This document shows, one piece after another, positions 1-8,958 of a stretch of 64,000 nt of DNA. A program made the translations under genes and the position numbers. The notes under the pieces were generated by a model. It was not told the DNA's origin and ran no database searches. It worked only from the letters and a program-made list of their open reading frames with translations. Location: NCBI GenBank assembly GCA_038848185.1, contig JAWCNV010000001.1:90243-154242 (forward strand), read 5' to 3'. Position 1 is the stretch's first letter. Each line of letters starts with the position of its first letter. This stretch comes from JAAOZP01 sp038848185. Lineage in GTDB: Archaea; Thermoproteota; EX4484-205; JAAOZP01.

Positions 1-207
1 TCACATTGCTTGGACAAGGAGTTCCTCAGAGAGTGTTTAAGAAGAATGGGCTTCACTGGAGAAGGGACGCCGCCTGAGCTTCCTCAACCAATTGTGAAGG
101 AGGTTTCTAAAAGATGCGTCGGCGCATACAGGGTGCTTGCTGAAGGCGTTAACATTGATGACATAAGCTTACTAGGTGTCGAAGACATTTTTACACAAAG
201 CTGTTAA
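1..207 (+). CDS. purC: PurC, SAICAR synthetase, C-terminal end only
   Basis: Only the last 68 codons are present; the gene enters from the left edge, and reading is open from base 1. The end resembles the PurC C-terminus: FLRECLRRMGF, then a proline-rich LPQPIVKEVSKR and a short helix (AYRVLAEGV), like the family's LP-x-[ED]-V-V-x-x-x-x-x-R-Y-x-x-A-Y-x-x-L-T-G ending. PurC condenses CAIR with aspartate to SAICAR. Its position directly before purF in a purine operon supports the call. The usual Tyr after SKR is Cys here. The catalytic part is outside the window, so function cannot be checked. Confidence 0.7.
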   Translation, partial: SHCLDKEFLRECLRRMGFTGEGTPPELPQPIVKEVSKRCVGAYRVLAEGVNIDDISLLGVEDIFTQSC

Positions 208-232
208 TTTTTACAAGTTCGTGTAATTTAGA

Positions 233-240
233 TTTAAAAA
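233..240 (+). promoter_or_regulatory. TATA-like box before purF
   Basis: TTTAAAAA lies 28 bases before the purF ATG with no Shine-Dalgarno between them. This is the spacing expected for a leaderless archaeal transcript. It suggests a promoter inside the purine cluster between purC and purF. Confidence 0.45.
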
Positions 241-267
241 CACATCGTAAATAGTTAACCACCGTAA

Positions 268-1746
268 ATGCCTGGGGAGAGTTGCGGCATATTTGGAGCG
301 AAGTGTCTCAATGATAGGTGTGTTTTTGACCTTCTCTACTGGGGGCTTATAGCGCAGAACCATAGGGGTCACGAGTCATATGGTTTTTTAACATGCTCGG
401 AAAACTTCAGGCGCCATGTGAATGTTGGTCTTGTTCCGCAGATATTGGGTAAGAAGTATTCTAGGTGGTGTAGCTTTCTTAAAGGAGGTGCTGGCATAGC
501 TCATGTTAGGTATGGTACCTCGGGTCAGAGGGATTCCTCGTCAAGGTTGAACAATGCGCAGCCAGTCATAGCTTCCCACATGGGTGAGAAGATAGGTTTC
601 GCCTTCAACGGGAACATTGTTAATGTTAACGAGCTTAGGAACCGTTTAACAGATACTTCTGGAAAACATGAAATAGATTGTGACGCTGCAGTTTTCTCAA
701 AATATCTTGTGAATAATATGGATGGTGGTTTGATTAACGGAATAGATGTTTGCATGAAGAATGTTGAGGGCTCTTTCTCAGCTGTAGGCTTAAGGCCCAG
801 CGGAGAAGTGTTTGCCTTCAGGGATCCCTTGGGGATAAGACCTCTCAGCCTAGGGGAGAGCAGGGACGGTATGGTTAAGGCTTTCTCCTCCGAGACAGTA
901 GGTCTGGATATTAACGGGCTGAATTTTCTGAGTAATATTGAGCCTGGCGAGGCTGTTGTCTTAACCAAAGATGGTGTGGAGAGGGAGCAGCTTGCCAAGA
1001 ATGATAGGACTGCTTTCTGCGCTTTCGAATATGCTTACTTTGCTAGGCCTGACTCAATGCTCAACGGGAAGTATGTTTACAGTGTTAGAGAGGAGTTTGG
1101 CAGGAATCTTGGCAGAAGGTTTAGAGATGTTGTGGAGAAGGCTGATGTAATACTTTCAATGCCGGAGACGGCTGAGGACGCTGCCTACGGGCTGCATGAG
1201 GAAACAGGGTTGAAATGGGAAAGGGTTCTCAGGAGGCATCGGTATGTTACTCAAAGGGCCTTCATACTTGAACCCGGTGAAAGAGCTTCGACAGTGGATA
1301 AAAAAGTGAACATTATGAACGGGAGGCTTAAAGACAGGAGGGTTATAGTTGTGGATGACAGTATCGTCAGAGGGGACACTACTAGGACAGTTGTTAAGAA
1401 GCTTAGGAAGGCTGGTGCGGAGAAGGTTTACCTCTTCATCACTTTCCCAAGGATAACGCACCCATGTTTCTACGGTGTTGACATGGCTACTTTCAACGAG
1501 TTAATTGGCTTCAGGTTCACCGAGGAGGATATTGCGAAGCAGGTTGGTGCAGACGGGGTTTTCTACCAGCCGATGGAGGATTACATTAGGGCTACGGGCA
1601 TGAGTGTTAACGAGCTTTGCATGGCGTGCGTCACAGGAGAGTATCCGACTGAGCTTGCGCAGAAAATGGCTGATGCCGCTGAATCATCAGTAAACGTTAA
1701 CGATGAGAGAAGAATATACGAGCGGATCGAACTCTTGAAGAAGTAG
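268..1746 (+). CDS. purF: Amidophosphoribosyltransferase PurF, complete active sites
   Basis: Catalyses the first committed step of purine synthesis: glutamine plus PRPP gives phosphoribosylamine. The N-terminal Ntn glutaminase has its nucleophile at Cys6 (MPGESCGIFG), so a five-residue leader must be removed. The glutaminase signatures AHVRYGTSG, NAQP and FNGN are present. The phosphoribosyltransferase domain carries VIVVDDSIVRGDTT near residue 360. Four cysteines match the 4Fe-4S ligands of Bacillus-type PurF: near residue 251 (before AFEYAYFARPDS), in HPCFYG near 399, and the pair in CMACVTG near 451. The length of 492 residues is normal. It is followed after 12 bases by a second purF-like gene. 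The call is secure. Confidence 0.94.
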   Translation: MPGESCGIFGAKCLNDRCVFDLLYWGLIAQNHRGHESYGFLTCSENFRRHVNVGLVPQILGKKYSRWCSFLKGGAGIAHVRYGTSGQRDSSSRLNNAQPVIASHMGEKIGFAFNGNIVNVNELRNRLTDTSGKHEIDCDAAVFSKYLVNNMDGGLINGIDVCMKNVEGSFSAVGLRPSGEVFAFRDPLGIRPLSLGESRDGMVKAFSSETVGLDINGLNFLSNIEPGEAVVLTKDGVEREQLAKNDRTAFCAFEYAYFARPDSMLNGKYVYSVREEFGRNLGRRFRDVVEKADVILSMPETAEDAAYGLHEETGLKWERVLRRHRYVTQRAFILEPGERASTVDKKVNIMNGRLKDRRVIVVDDSIVRGDTTRTVVKKLRKAGAEKVYLFITFPRITHPCFYGVDMATFNELIGFRFTEEDIAKQVGADGVFYQPMEDYIRATGMSVNELCMACVTGEYPTELAQKMADAAESSVNVNDERRIYERIELLKK

Positions 1747-1758
1747 GAGGTTTATCAG

Positions 1759-3069
1759 ATGACTGGAATACTCGGAATATATCTTTTCGATGAAAGGTGG
1801 AATGTGGGGAACTTTGGAGCATACGGCTTGATGGCTCTCCAGCACAGGGGGCAGGAGACCGCTGGGTTAGAACTCCTCGGAAAGTCTAGAAGTAGGTTCT
1901 GCGGAGAAGGCTTAGTTGAAGACGTTTTAAGCCAAGTTAAGGCTGAGGGTCACTTGTGCTTAGGCGCTGTATCTCCATATCCAGTGGAGAATAAGAATGA
2001 TATTCAACCATTCCCCCTCAGTGAAAAGGTTTCAGTAGCTATAGATGGAAAGATAACGGCTGTTGACAACTATGCTTGGGATGAATCAATAGGGTATGAG
2101 GAGAACCTTAGAAGGGCATTCGCTAAATTTTCAGCTAGCAGGAGCGACATAGATGTTGTCAAGGCTTTCTTCGACAATTGTAGAGGGGGCTTTACCTATA
2201 TAGCCATGAATGAGAGGAGAGAGATGGTTGCTGGAAGAGGTAGCCTAGGAGTTAAGCCACTTGTTCTAGGGAAATTCGGTTTCGAAGGCGGGATAGTTGC
2301 CTCAGAAACCTGCGTTATGGACGTGATTGGTGAGAGAGTTCCTATAAGCCCCGCTGAAAACATTGAAGCTGGGGATGCAATGGTTTTCACACCTTTCTCA
2401 GCACGCTTAGTGAGAAGCAATAGTTCAAAGAGGGCTTACTGCAGCTTCGAATACGTTTACCTAGCTCGGCCAGACTCCTATGTCAATGATATTCCAATAT
2501 ACAGGGTTAGGAGAAACATAGGTAGAAAGCTTTCTGAAGAAGGCAGGGTGGATGCGGATGTGGTGATAGGAGTACCTGAAACCGCTATACCGTTCGCAAT
2601 GGCTTACTCGAATGAAACCGGTATACCTATAGAGAAGGGTTTTGAGCTTACTGGTAGAAGGGTTAGAAGCGCCTTGAGGCCAGACCAGTTTGAAAGGCTT
2701 AAGGGTGTCCAGCTTAAGCTGAATGTTGTAAGCGAGGCAGTGAGGGGTAAGAGGATTGTTCTCATAGATGATAGTGTTGTAAGAGGGAACACGCTGGCCA
2801 ACATAGTTTACCTGATGAAGGAGAAGGGAGCTAAAGAGATACATGTAAGGATAGGGAGCCCCCACATCGTTTCACACTGCCCCTTCGGCGTCGAGGTTCC
2901 ACCTGAGGACGAGCTTATAGGTCGGCATCTTTCTGAGGAGAAGATTGCTGAGGTCGTGGGTGCGGACTCATTCAAATATCTTAGTCTAGAAGGCTTGGTT
3001 GAGGCAACAGGCTTGAAGAGGGATACGCTTTGCCTCGGCTGCTTCAACTGCGTTTACCCGGAGGTGTAG
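1759..3069 (+). CDS. PurF paralogue with degenerate glutaminase site
   Basis: A 436-residue paralogue of the preceding PurF with the same two-domain layout. The N-terminus reads MTGILGIYLF, so the nucleophilic Cys is replaced by Leu. The HVRYGTSG substrate loop is lost (AVSPYPVEN in its place), and the oxyanion FNGN has become IDGK, although LQHRGQETAG is kept. The phosphoribosyltransferase motif IVLIDDSVVRGNT is intact. Cysteines equivalent to all four Fe-S ligands remain (YCSFEY, SHCPFG, CLGC). Glutamine hydrolysis therefore looks impossible. It may use ammonia, pair with the intact PurF, or regulate it; these roles are inference. Spacing to both neighbours (12 and 1 bases) indicates co-translation. 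Confidence 0.85.
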   Translation: MTGILGIYLFDERWNVGNFGAYGLMALQHRGQETAGLELLGKSRSRFCGEGLVEDVLSQVKAEGHLCLGAVSPYPVENKNDIQPFPLSEKVSVAIDGKITAVDNYAWDESIGYEENLRRAFAKFSASRSDIDVVKAFFDNCRGGFTYIAMNERREMVAGRGSLGVKPLVLGKFGFEGGIVASETCVMDVIGERVPISPAENIEAGDAMVFTPFSARLVRSNSSKRAYCSFEYVYLARPDSYVNDIPIYRVRRNIGRKLSEEGRVDADVVIGVPETAIPFAMAYSNETGIPIEKGFELTGRRVRSALRPDQFERLKGVQLKLNVVSEAVRGKRIVLIDDSVVRGNTLANIVYLMKEKGAKEIHVRIGSPHIVSHCPFGVEVPPEDELIGRHLSEEKIAEVVGADSFKYLSLEGLVEATGLKRDTLCLGCFNCVYPEV

Positions 3070-3070
3070 C

Positions 3071-4555
3071 ATGATGAAGGTGCTTCTCGTAGGGGGAGGG
3101 GGAAGGGAGAATGCTATAGCTGTGACGATGGCTAGAAGTGTTTACGAGCCTAGGCTTCACTGCCTTTCGGAGCTTGTTAACCCCGGAATAAGCAGGATCG
3201 TTAAGGATAGCGGTGGAGAATATTATGTCGGTGACCCTAATGATGCTGAAACTGTTTTGAAAGCTGCTTTAAAAGCCAGCGTCGATCTTGTTTTCATTGG
3301 TCCCGAGGAGCCTAATTTCCGCGGTGTTCCGGATAGGCTTGAGGAAGAGGGCATACCCTGCATAGGTGCAAACAAGGAGGTTGCTGAAATAGAGCTGTCT
3401 AAAGCTAGCATGAGGGACCTTCAGTGGAAATACATGGTTCCAGGGAGGCTCTGGTATAAGAAGTTCAGAACGTTCGAGGAGGCTGCCCCATATGTTGAGG
3501 AGTATGCTGAAAGCGTTGCGCTTAAGCCTGCGAGGCAGGTCGGCGGTAAAGGTGTTAAAGTTATAGAGGACTTCCAGGTTTACTTGACAGAGGATAAGAA
3601 GAGGGTTAAGAAGCAGCATGTGGAATCCATCTACCGGGAGTACATGAAGGATTATGAAGATATGGATTTCAAAATACTCATAGAGGAACGAGTATGGGGG
3701 CCAGAGTATACTTTACAGTGTTTCACTGACGGTAGGACAATTCTCCCAATGCCCGCGGTCCAAGATAATAAGCATGCTTTCGACGGAGATCTTGGTCCTG
3801 AAACAGGGGGAATGGGATCAATAGGATGTGGGATGAACCTGAAATGGGGGGTCGGGGATGAGAAAGCAATCCTAACAGAGGAGGAGATCCAGAGGTCAGC
3901 AGAGACTGTCAAGATGATGGTGAACGCAATACAGAAGGAGACTGGCAAAAAATATCACGGCGTCGTAGCGGGGCAGATGATGCTTACCTCCGTATGGGGA
4001 CCGACAGTAATTGAAATGTACTCTAGGCTTGGAGATCCTGAGGCTCTGAACGTTCTTTCTGTCTTGAAGACGGACATTATTGAAATATGTGAGGCGATAA
4101 TAAGCGAGAGGCTTAACACTATCAAGATCGAGTTCGACGAGAAGGCTACTGTGGTGAAAGCAGTTTCTCCAGACGGGTATCCTTTAAGCAGGGAGCTTGC
4201 AAAAGGCCATCCTGCTTTGATCAACAATGGTGAGGAGGGGATATTCTGGGCTTCGGCTCACCTGAATGACTCTGGGTTAATAGAAAGCGGGGGCTCAAGG
4301 CTTGTAGAGTGCCTTGGTATTGCTGAAACCATACCTGAGGCAAGCCGCATAGCTGAAAAACTCACCTCGAAGGTTAGGCTTGTAGACGGCTGGGGTCTTT
4401 TCCACAGGAGCGACATAGGCTCCGAAAAGTCTCTGGAGAGAAGGATAATGCTGGCTAACATGGCTAGGGAGATATACAAGTATAGGGAGAGGAAGGGGAT
4501 CCTTGGCAAAAGAATTATTTGGATACCTGGCAAGGGCTTAGAGGAGGTTGGTTGA
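3071..4555 (+). CDS. purD: Phosphoribosylamine-glycine ligase PurD
   Basis: Joins phosphoribosylamine to glycine with ATP, giving GAR. The protein starts with the PurD nucleotide-like motif VLLVGGGGRENAIA. It continues with the ATP-grasp core (VALKPARQVGGKGVKV near residue 155, EERVWGPEYTL near 205) and the PurD signature HAFDGDLGPETGGMGS near 235, then RLGDPEALNVL. At 494 residues it is longer than the usual 420-430, partly through an insertion after the glycine loop (about 165-200). Two ATGs stand in tandem at 3071 and 3074. The Shine-Dalgarno GGAGGTG at 3060-3066 is better spaced for the second, so the true start may be 3074. The end overlaps the wider reading frame of the next gene. Confidence 0.93.
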   Translation: MMKVLLVGGGGRENAIAVTMARSVYEPRLHCLSELVNPGISRIVKDSGGEYYVGDPNDAETVLKAALKASVDLVFIGPEEPNFRGVPDRLEEEGIPCIGANKEVAEIELSKASMRDLQWKYMVPGRLWYKKFRTFEEAAPYVEEYAESVALKPARQVGGKGVKVIEDFQVYLTEDKKRVKKQHVESIYREYMKDYEDMDFKILIEERVWGPEYTLQCFTDGRTILPMPAVQDNKHAFDGDLGPETGGMGSIGCGMNLKWGVGDEKAILTEEEIQRSAETVKMMVNAIQKETGKKYHGVVAGQMMLTSVWGPTVIEMYSRLGDPEALNVLSVLKTDIIEICEAIISERLNTIKIEFDEKATVVKAVSPDGYPLSRELAKGHPALINNGEEGIFWASAHLNDSGLIESGGSRLVECLGIAETIPEASRIAEKLTSKVRLVDGWGLFHRSDIGSEKSLERRIMLANMAREIYKYRERKGILGKRIIWIPGKGLEEVG

Positions 4556-4556
4556 G

Positions 4557-5933
4557 ATGTCTGTCTTCAGAATGAGCCCGGAGGAGAGGATCCGCCTGAT
4601 GGAGCAGGTTCCATCATATAAACGCGATGTTGAAAAAGGGCTTAGTCCAATAAGGTTTCTTGAGCCAGGTAAGCCTGCAGTATTCATCTCCGTCGGCGGA
4701 GGTGAGCTTGGAGACCTTGCAGTCACTGCTGCTAAAAGATACTTCGGAGGCAAGGACGGTGGTCTCAAGGTAGTGGCTTTCGACAGGTACAACGGGTTTC
4801 CAGCTCAGGATGTTGCAGACTACTATGAGTGTTTCGATATGATGAATGGTGATATGCTTGAGAAGGCGATAAAGAAGTATGTGCCAGACCCGTCGGTCCC
4901 GCATGCGATATATCTTGAGGTTGAGAAGATTAACACGTACAGGGCGTTTAAACTCGGCATGGAGGAAGGTTACAAAGTAATGTCTACACCATACGGCCCG
5001 TTAATATGCATGGATAGGCATGCGACCAAGCTAATGTTCGATAAGCTTGGTTTGAACAGGGTTGAATGGGCATATGCTTCTAGCGATGAGGAAGTGCGTA
5101 AGACTGCTAGGGACTTTAATCTTCCAATTATAGTTAAACCAGTCATGACTTCAAGTGGCCATGGGACATCCATAGTTAAGACGAGCGGGGAGTTGGATGA
5201 GGCTTATCGCCATGCGAAGGAGCATGCTCGAGGGATTGGTGACGAGGTTATAGTTGAGAAATACTTGCCTGAGCTTAAAAAAGTTGGAACAGAGATTACT
5301 CAACTGGTCATTAGACATTTCGACGAGAACGGGAGAATTGTGAACTCTTTCCTGCCTCCTGTTGAACACAAGAGGCCGGCGGCGACATATCATGAAAGCT
5401 GGCTTCCCTCAACAATCTCGGATACCGCAAAGAGGAGATGCATAGAGAGCGCTGGGAAAATCGCCGACTTCATAGGTGGTCTCGGGGTCTATGCTGTTGA
5501 ACAGTTCGTTTTGGGCGACACCGTATTTAACAATGAGGTTGCTAACAGGCCACATGACACAGGGATGATAACAAGATGGATGACTAACGTGGATGAGGGT
5601 GGTTTACAAGCCATATCTACACTCGGCCTACAAGTAAACCCGTTTTACTTAGAGCTGTCTAGAAAGAATATCTATGGAGTTGCACACGTTGTTCTTGCCC
5701 CCGACAATATTCAGGGTGAGGCGAAGGTAATCAAATGGAACACGCATGAAATAACCTCGTTCATCTCAAAAAATGTTAAAGGAGACTTCTGGTACTTCGG
5801 TAAGCCAACTGCTTATGCTGGTAGAAGAATGGGTCTCGCAGTAGCATTCCATGAAAATATAGAGAGAGCTAGGAAAGACGCTGAAATGATAGCGCACTTC
5901 GCGGAGAAACAGATGTTTTACGGAGAGTCTTGA
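4557..5933 (+). CDS. purT: Formate-dependent GAR transformylase PurT (ATP-grasp)
   Basis: PurT uses formate, ATP and GAR to make formyl-GAR, replacing folate-dependent PurN. PurT markers are visible: FDRYNGFPAQDVAD, then KPVMTSSGHGTSIV (ATP-grasp loop), YHESWLPS, NEVANRPHDTGMIT near residue 330, and WYFGKPTAYAGRRMGLAVA near the C-terminus. PHDTG distinguishes it from PurK, which carries PHNSG. I chose the ATG at 4557 because GAGGAGG at 4541-4547 is well placed for it; an in-frame TTG lies at 4548. At about 458 residues it is longer than bacterial PurT (about 390). It lies next to purE, so an additional PurK-like role cannot be excluded from sequence alone. Confidence 0.85.
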   Translation: MSVFRMSPEERIRLMEQVPSYKRDVEKGLSPIRFLEPGKPAVFISVGGGELGDLAVTAAKRYFGGKDGGLKVVAFDRYNGFPAQDVADYYECFDMMNGDMLEKAIKKYVPDPSVPHAIYLEVEKINTYRAFKLGMEEGYKVMSTPYGPLICMDRHATKLMFDKLGLNRVEWAYASSDEEVRKTARDFNLPIIVKPVMTSSGHGTSIVKTSGELDEAYRHAKEHARGIGDEVIVEKYLPELKKVGTEITQLVIRHFDENGRIVNSFLPPVEHKRPAATYHESWLPSTISDTAKRRCIESAGKIADFIGGLGVYAVEQFVLGDTVFNNEVANRPHDTGMITRWMTNVDEGGLQAISTLGLQVNPFYLELSRKNIYGVAHVVLAPDNIQGEAKVIKWNTHEITSFISKNVKGDFWYFGKPTAYAGRRMGLAVAFHENIERARKDAEMIAHFAEKQMFYGES

Positions 5934-5935
5934 AG

Positions 5936-6367
5936 ATGGCTAAAGTAGCGGTTATCGTCGGAAGTAAATCGGATGAGGAGCTTGGAAAGAATATAGTGGA
6001 ATTACTAAAGAGTTTCGGAGTCGAATCCGACTACAGGGTTCTCTCCGCCCATAGGAATCCTGAGGAACTAGATGCCTTCATCAAGAACACTAATGCTGAA
6101 GTATTCGTCGCGGTGGCTGGTCTTTCAGCAGCATTACCGGGAGTAGTGGCGTCTAAAACAGTTAAGCCGGTTATAGGCGTACCTAAGGAAGTTAAGCTAG
6201 GCGGGCTGGATGCACTTCTTTCAATTGTTCAAATGCCTCCAGGAATACCTGTTGCCACAGTCGGTGTAGATAATTGGAAGAACGCTGCGATACTGGCGGT
6301 TGAAATACTTGCTTTGAAACATCCGGAGTTAATTGAGACGCTTAACCAGGAGAGGAGAGCGAAATGA
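5936..6367 (+). CDS. purE: PurE, AIR/N5-CAIR carboxylation enzyme
   Basis: Small PurE-fold protein of 143 residues acting at the AIR to CAIR step. Motifs are VIVGSKSDEE at the phosphate-binding N-terminus, LSAHRNPEEL, VAVAGLSAALPGVVA, and IVQMPPGIPVATVGVDN. The AGLSAALPG form lacks the HLPG histidine of E. coli class I. To my knowledge it is common among archaeal PurE proteins, so it need not signal altered chemistry. No separate PurK is seen in the window; PurK may be elsewhere or carboxylation may be direct. The ATG at 5936 follows CGGAGAG by eight bases. The stop overlaps the purS start as ATGA. Confidence 0.9.
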   Translation: MAKVAVIVGSKSDEELGKNIVELLKSFGVESDYRVLSAHRNPEELDAFIKNTNAEVFVAVAGLSAALPGVVASKTVKPVIGVPKEVKLGGLDALLSIVQMPPGIPVATVGVDNWKNAAILAVEILALKHPELIETLNQERRAK

Positions 6368-6606
6368 GGCTCAGGATTGAGGTTAAGCTTAAGCCTGGGC
6401 ATTTCGACCCTGAAGGTGATGTAACCGCTAAATCCCTCAGGGATCTAGGCTTCTCCGTGGGCATGGTTAAAGTCGGTAAAATCTACATCGTTGATGTTGA
6501 AGCTAGGGATCGTGAGGAAGCTCTGAGGCTTGCTGACGAAATGTGTAGGAAGCTTCTTGCGAACCCTGTTAAGGATGATTACAGCATAGAGGTGCTCTCC
6601 GTCTGA
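6364..6606 (+). CDS. purS: FGAM synthase subunit PurS
   Basis: An 80-residue protein matching PurS in length and pattern: MRLRIEVKLKPGHFDPEG at the N-terminus, a central GFSVGMVKVGK, and RLADEMCRKLLANPV near the end. PurS bridges the PurQ glutaminase and the PurL synthase in the three-protein FGAM synthase of archaea and Gram-positive bacteria. Its ATG overlaps the purE stop (ATGA). Its own stop overlaps the proposed CTG start of purL (CTGA). Confidence 0.93.
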   Translation: MRLRIEVKLKPGHFDPEGDVTAKSLRDLGFSVGMVKVGKIYIVDVEARDREEALRLADEMCRKLLANPVKDDYSIEVLSV

Positions 6607-8957
6607 AGGCGAGTTTTCTTAAAAAGCTCTACGATGATTTAGAGGTTTACGCCATAGATCTCGCTTCCGCAGACGATTCTAACCTCGTTGAGATAAGCAG
6701 GGAAATGGGGCTTAGCATGAGTCTTGAAAGAATGAGGTATCTGAAGCAGTATTTCGCCAATAGACCTCCGACAGATGTTGAGCTTCAGATGATTGCCCAG
6801 ACATGGTCTGAGCACTGCTTCCACAATGTTTTCAAGGGGGATGTTGTGGCAGATAATGGTAGCATAATTAAGAGTCTTTTGAAGACATATATCATGAGGG
6901 CGACTCGGGAGCTTAACAAGGATTGGTGTATATCTGTATTCGAGGATAACGCTGGAATAGTTGATTTCGACAAGGGTTACGCGGTAGCTGCAAAGGTGGA
7001 GACGCATAATCATCCCTCTGCAGTCGAACCCTTCGGAGGAGCTGCAACAGGTGTAGGGGGGGTAATAAGGGATATTCTCGGTGTCTGGGGCGAACCTATT
7101 GCACTTACAGACGTGCTTTGCTTCGGCCCCTTAGACACTAGGTATGAGGAGCTTCCCCCAGGGGTTAAGCATCCGCGCTACATATACAGGGGTGTTATCG
7201 CCGGCATAGGTAGCTACGGCAACAACATGGGTATTCCAACCGTCTCAGGTTCAATAATCTTTGACAAGGCTTACACTGGGAACGTTGTTGTCTACTGCGG
7301 GTGTATCGGTATTCTCCCTAAAGATAGTTATGTTAAGGACACGAAGGAGAATGATCTTGCTGTTCTAGCTGGCGGTAGAACTGGTAGAGATGGTATTCAC
7401 GGAGTAACCTTCGCCTCAGCAGAACTGACTGAGGAGGCTGAGGAGCTCAGGTCTGCTGTTCAGATACCGAACCCAATAATTGAGGAGAGGCTTAGGAGAG
7501 CCATACTGCGGATAAGGGATGAAAGGCTTGCTTCAGGAGTAACAGACTTGGGTGGAGGAGGATTATCATGTGCAGCAGGCGAGATGGCTCACAGGTCAAG
7601 CCTAGGTGTGGATGTTGACTTAGACAAGGTTTTCCTTAAGGCACCTGACATGGCTCCCTGGGAAACATGGATCTCTGAATCCCAAGAGAGGATGCTTCTC
7701 TCAGTACCTGAGAAGAATGTTGAAAGAGTTCTGGAGATATTCTGCGAGGAGGATGTTGAGGCAAGCATCGTCGGAAGGTTTGTTAAAAGCGGAAGAATTA
7801 GAGTTTTCACAAAAAGGCGTGTTGTCTGCGACCTTGATCTAAACTTCCTCTTCAATCCTCCAAAGGTTACGAGCAGGGCGAGAACACCCGGACTTCCACC
7901 AACAGTCCTTGATATTGAGGAACCTAGGGACCTTGCTGAGGAAATTCTGAAACTGCTTTCAGACCCAAACATAAGGAGCAAGGAGGACGTTATCAGAACA
8001 TATGATCATGAAGTTAGAGGATGCACAGTGGTTAAGCCTCTTCACGGTGAGGAGGCTGGGCCGAGCGATGCTTCAGTCATAAAGCCTCTTAAGGATTCCT
8101 GGATGGGGGCAGTAATATCATGCGGTGTAAATCCATTCTACCCTGATCCCTACTGGATGGCTGCAGCCTCAATAGAGGAGGCGATTAGGAATAATGTTGC
8201 CGTCGGCGGCAGGAGGACTGCAATCTTGGACAACTTTGTCTGGGGAAGCCCTGAGGATGAGAATAACATGGGTGCGCTTCTTAAAGCGGTTGAGGCATGT
8301 TATGATTTTTCAAAAGCTTTGGATGCTCCATTCATATCTGGTAAAGACAGCCTGTACAACGAGTCTCCACTAGGGTCAGTTAGACCAACCCTTTTGATAA
8401 CAGGCATCGGAGTAATACCAGATATAAGGAGAGCGGTTACTCTAAGTCTTAAGAATGAAGGTGATCCTGTTTACGTAATCGGTTTAACCAAGGAGGAGTT
8501 CAGAGGGTCAGCCTACCTACGGCTTAAAGGTAAGGATGGGGGAGATGTGCCGAGGGTTGATGCAAGGCTTTCTCGGATGATAACCGGTTCACTTATCAAG
8601 GCGATTGACGAAGAACTAGTTTTATCATGTCATGACGTGTCTGAGGGTGGGCTTGGTGTGGCTGCTGCGGAGATGGTTATCGCGACAAGGAACCTTGGGA
8701 TTAAGATGGATTTAAGTAAGATTCCTTCCGAAATGCGGAGAAGCGATTATCTTCTTTTCTCAGAATCTGCGTCAAGGTTCATCGTCGAGGTTAATAGAAA
8801 TGGTTTAAGGAGGTTTGAAGAAATCTTCTCAGGACTGCCCTTCGGCCAAATAGGCGAAGTAGTTAAAGGTAAAACCGGGCTCAGCATTACTGATCTTAGC
8901 GGTAGGATTCACGTTTTAAGTATGTCAGAAATAAAGAAGGCTTGGAGGGGGTATTGA
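6603..8957 (+). CDS. purL: FGAM synthase large subunit PurL, proposed CTG start
   Basis: Converts FGAR to FGAM using ammonia passed from PurQ. PurL motifs are present: AQTWSEHCFHNVF, KVETHNHPSAVEPFGGAATG, TDLGGGGLSCAAGEMA, FISGKDSLYN and CHDVSEGGLGVAAAEM. The first ATG (6705) gives 750 residues. The frame is open for a further 34 codons upstream and reads like a PurL N-terminus (LEVYAIDLASADDSNL, then VEISREMGL). No ATG, GTG or TTG lies in that stretch. A CTG at 6603 overlaps the purS stop as CTGA, and GAGGTG at 6589-6594 sits eight bases before it. I therefore propose 6603, giving 784 residues. The gene identity is certain; the start is moderately supported. A sequencing error is the alternative. 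Confidence 0.9.
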   Translation: MKASFLKKLYDDLEVYAIDLASADDSNLVEISREMGLSMSLERMRYLKQYFANRPPTDVELQMIAQTWSEHCFHNVFKGDVVADNGSIIKSLLKTYIMRATRELNKDWCISVFEDNAGIVDFDKGYAVAAKVETHNHPSAVEPFGGAATGVGGVIRDILGVWGEPIALTDVLCFGPLDTRYEELPPGVKHPRYIYRGVIAGIGSYGNNMGIPTVSGSIIFDKAYTGNVVVYCGCIGILPKDSYVKDTKENDLAVLAGGRTGRDGIHGVTFASAELTEEAEELRSAVQIPNPIIEERLRRAILRIRDERLASGVTDLGGGGLSCAAGEMAHRSSLGVDVDLDKVFLKAPDMAPWETWISESQERMLLSVPEKNVERVLEIFCEEDVEASIVGRFVKSGRIRVFTKRRVVCDLDLNFLFNPPKVTSRARTPGLPPTVLDIEEPRDLAEEILKLLSDPNIRSKEDVIRTYDHEVRGCTVVKPLHGEEAGPSDASVIKPLKDSWMGAVISCGVNPFYPDPYWMAAASIEEAIRNNVAVGGRRTAILDNFVWGSPEDENNMGALLKAVEACYDFSKALDAPFISGKDSLYNESPLGSVRPTLLITGIGVIPDIRRAVTLSLKNEGDPVYVIGLTKEEFRGSAYLRLKGKDGGDVPRVDARLSRMITGSLIKAIDEELVLSCHDVSEGGLGVAAAEMVIATRNLGIKMDLSKIPSEMRRSDYLLFSESASRFIVEVNRNGLRRFEEIFSGLPFGQIGEVVKGKTGLSITDLSGRIHVLSMSEIKKAWRGY

Positions 8958-8958
8958 A

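Noticed and set aside
5936..6367. PurE with a lost HLPG histidine as an inactive enzyme
   Set aside because: The AGLSAALPG form is, to my knowledge, common in archaeal PurE with all other motifs intact, so it probably is a lineage variant.
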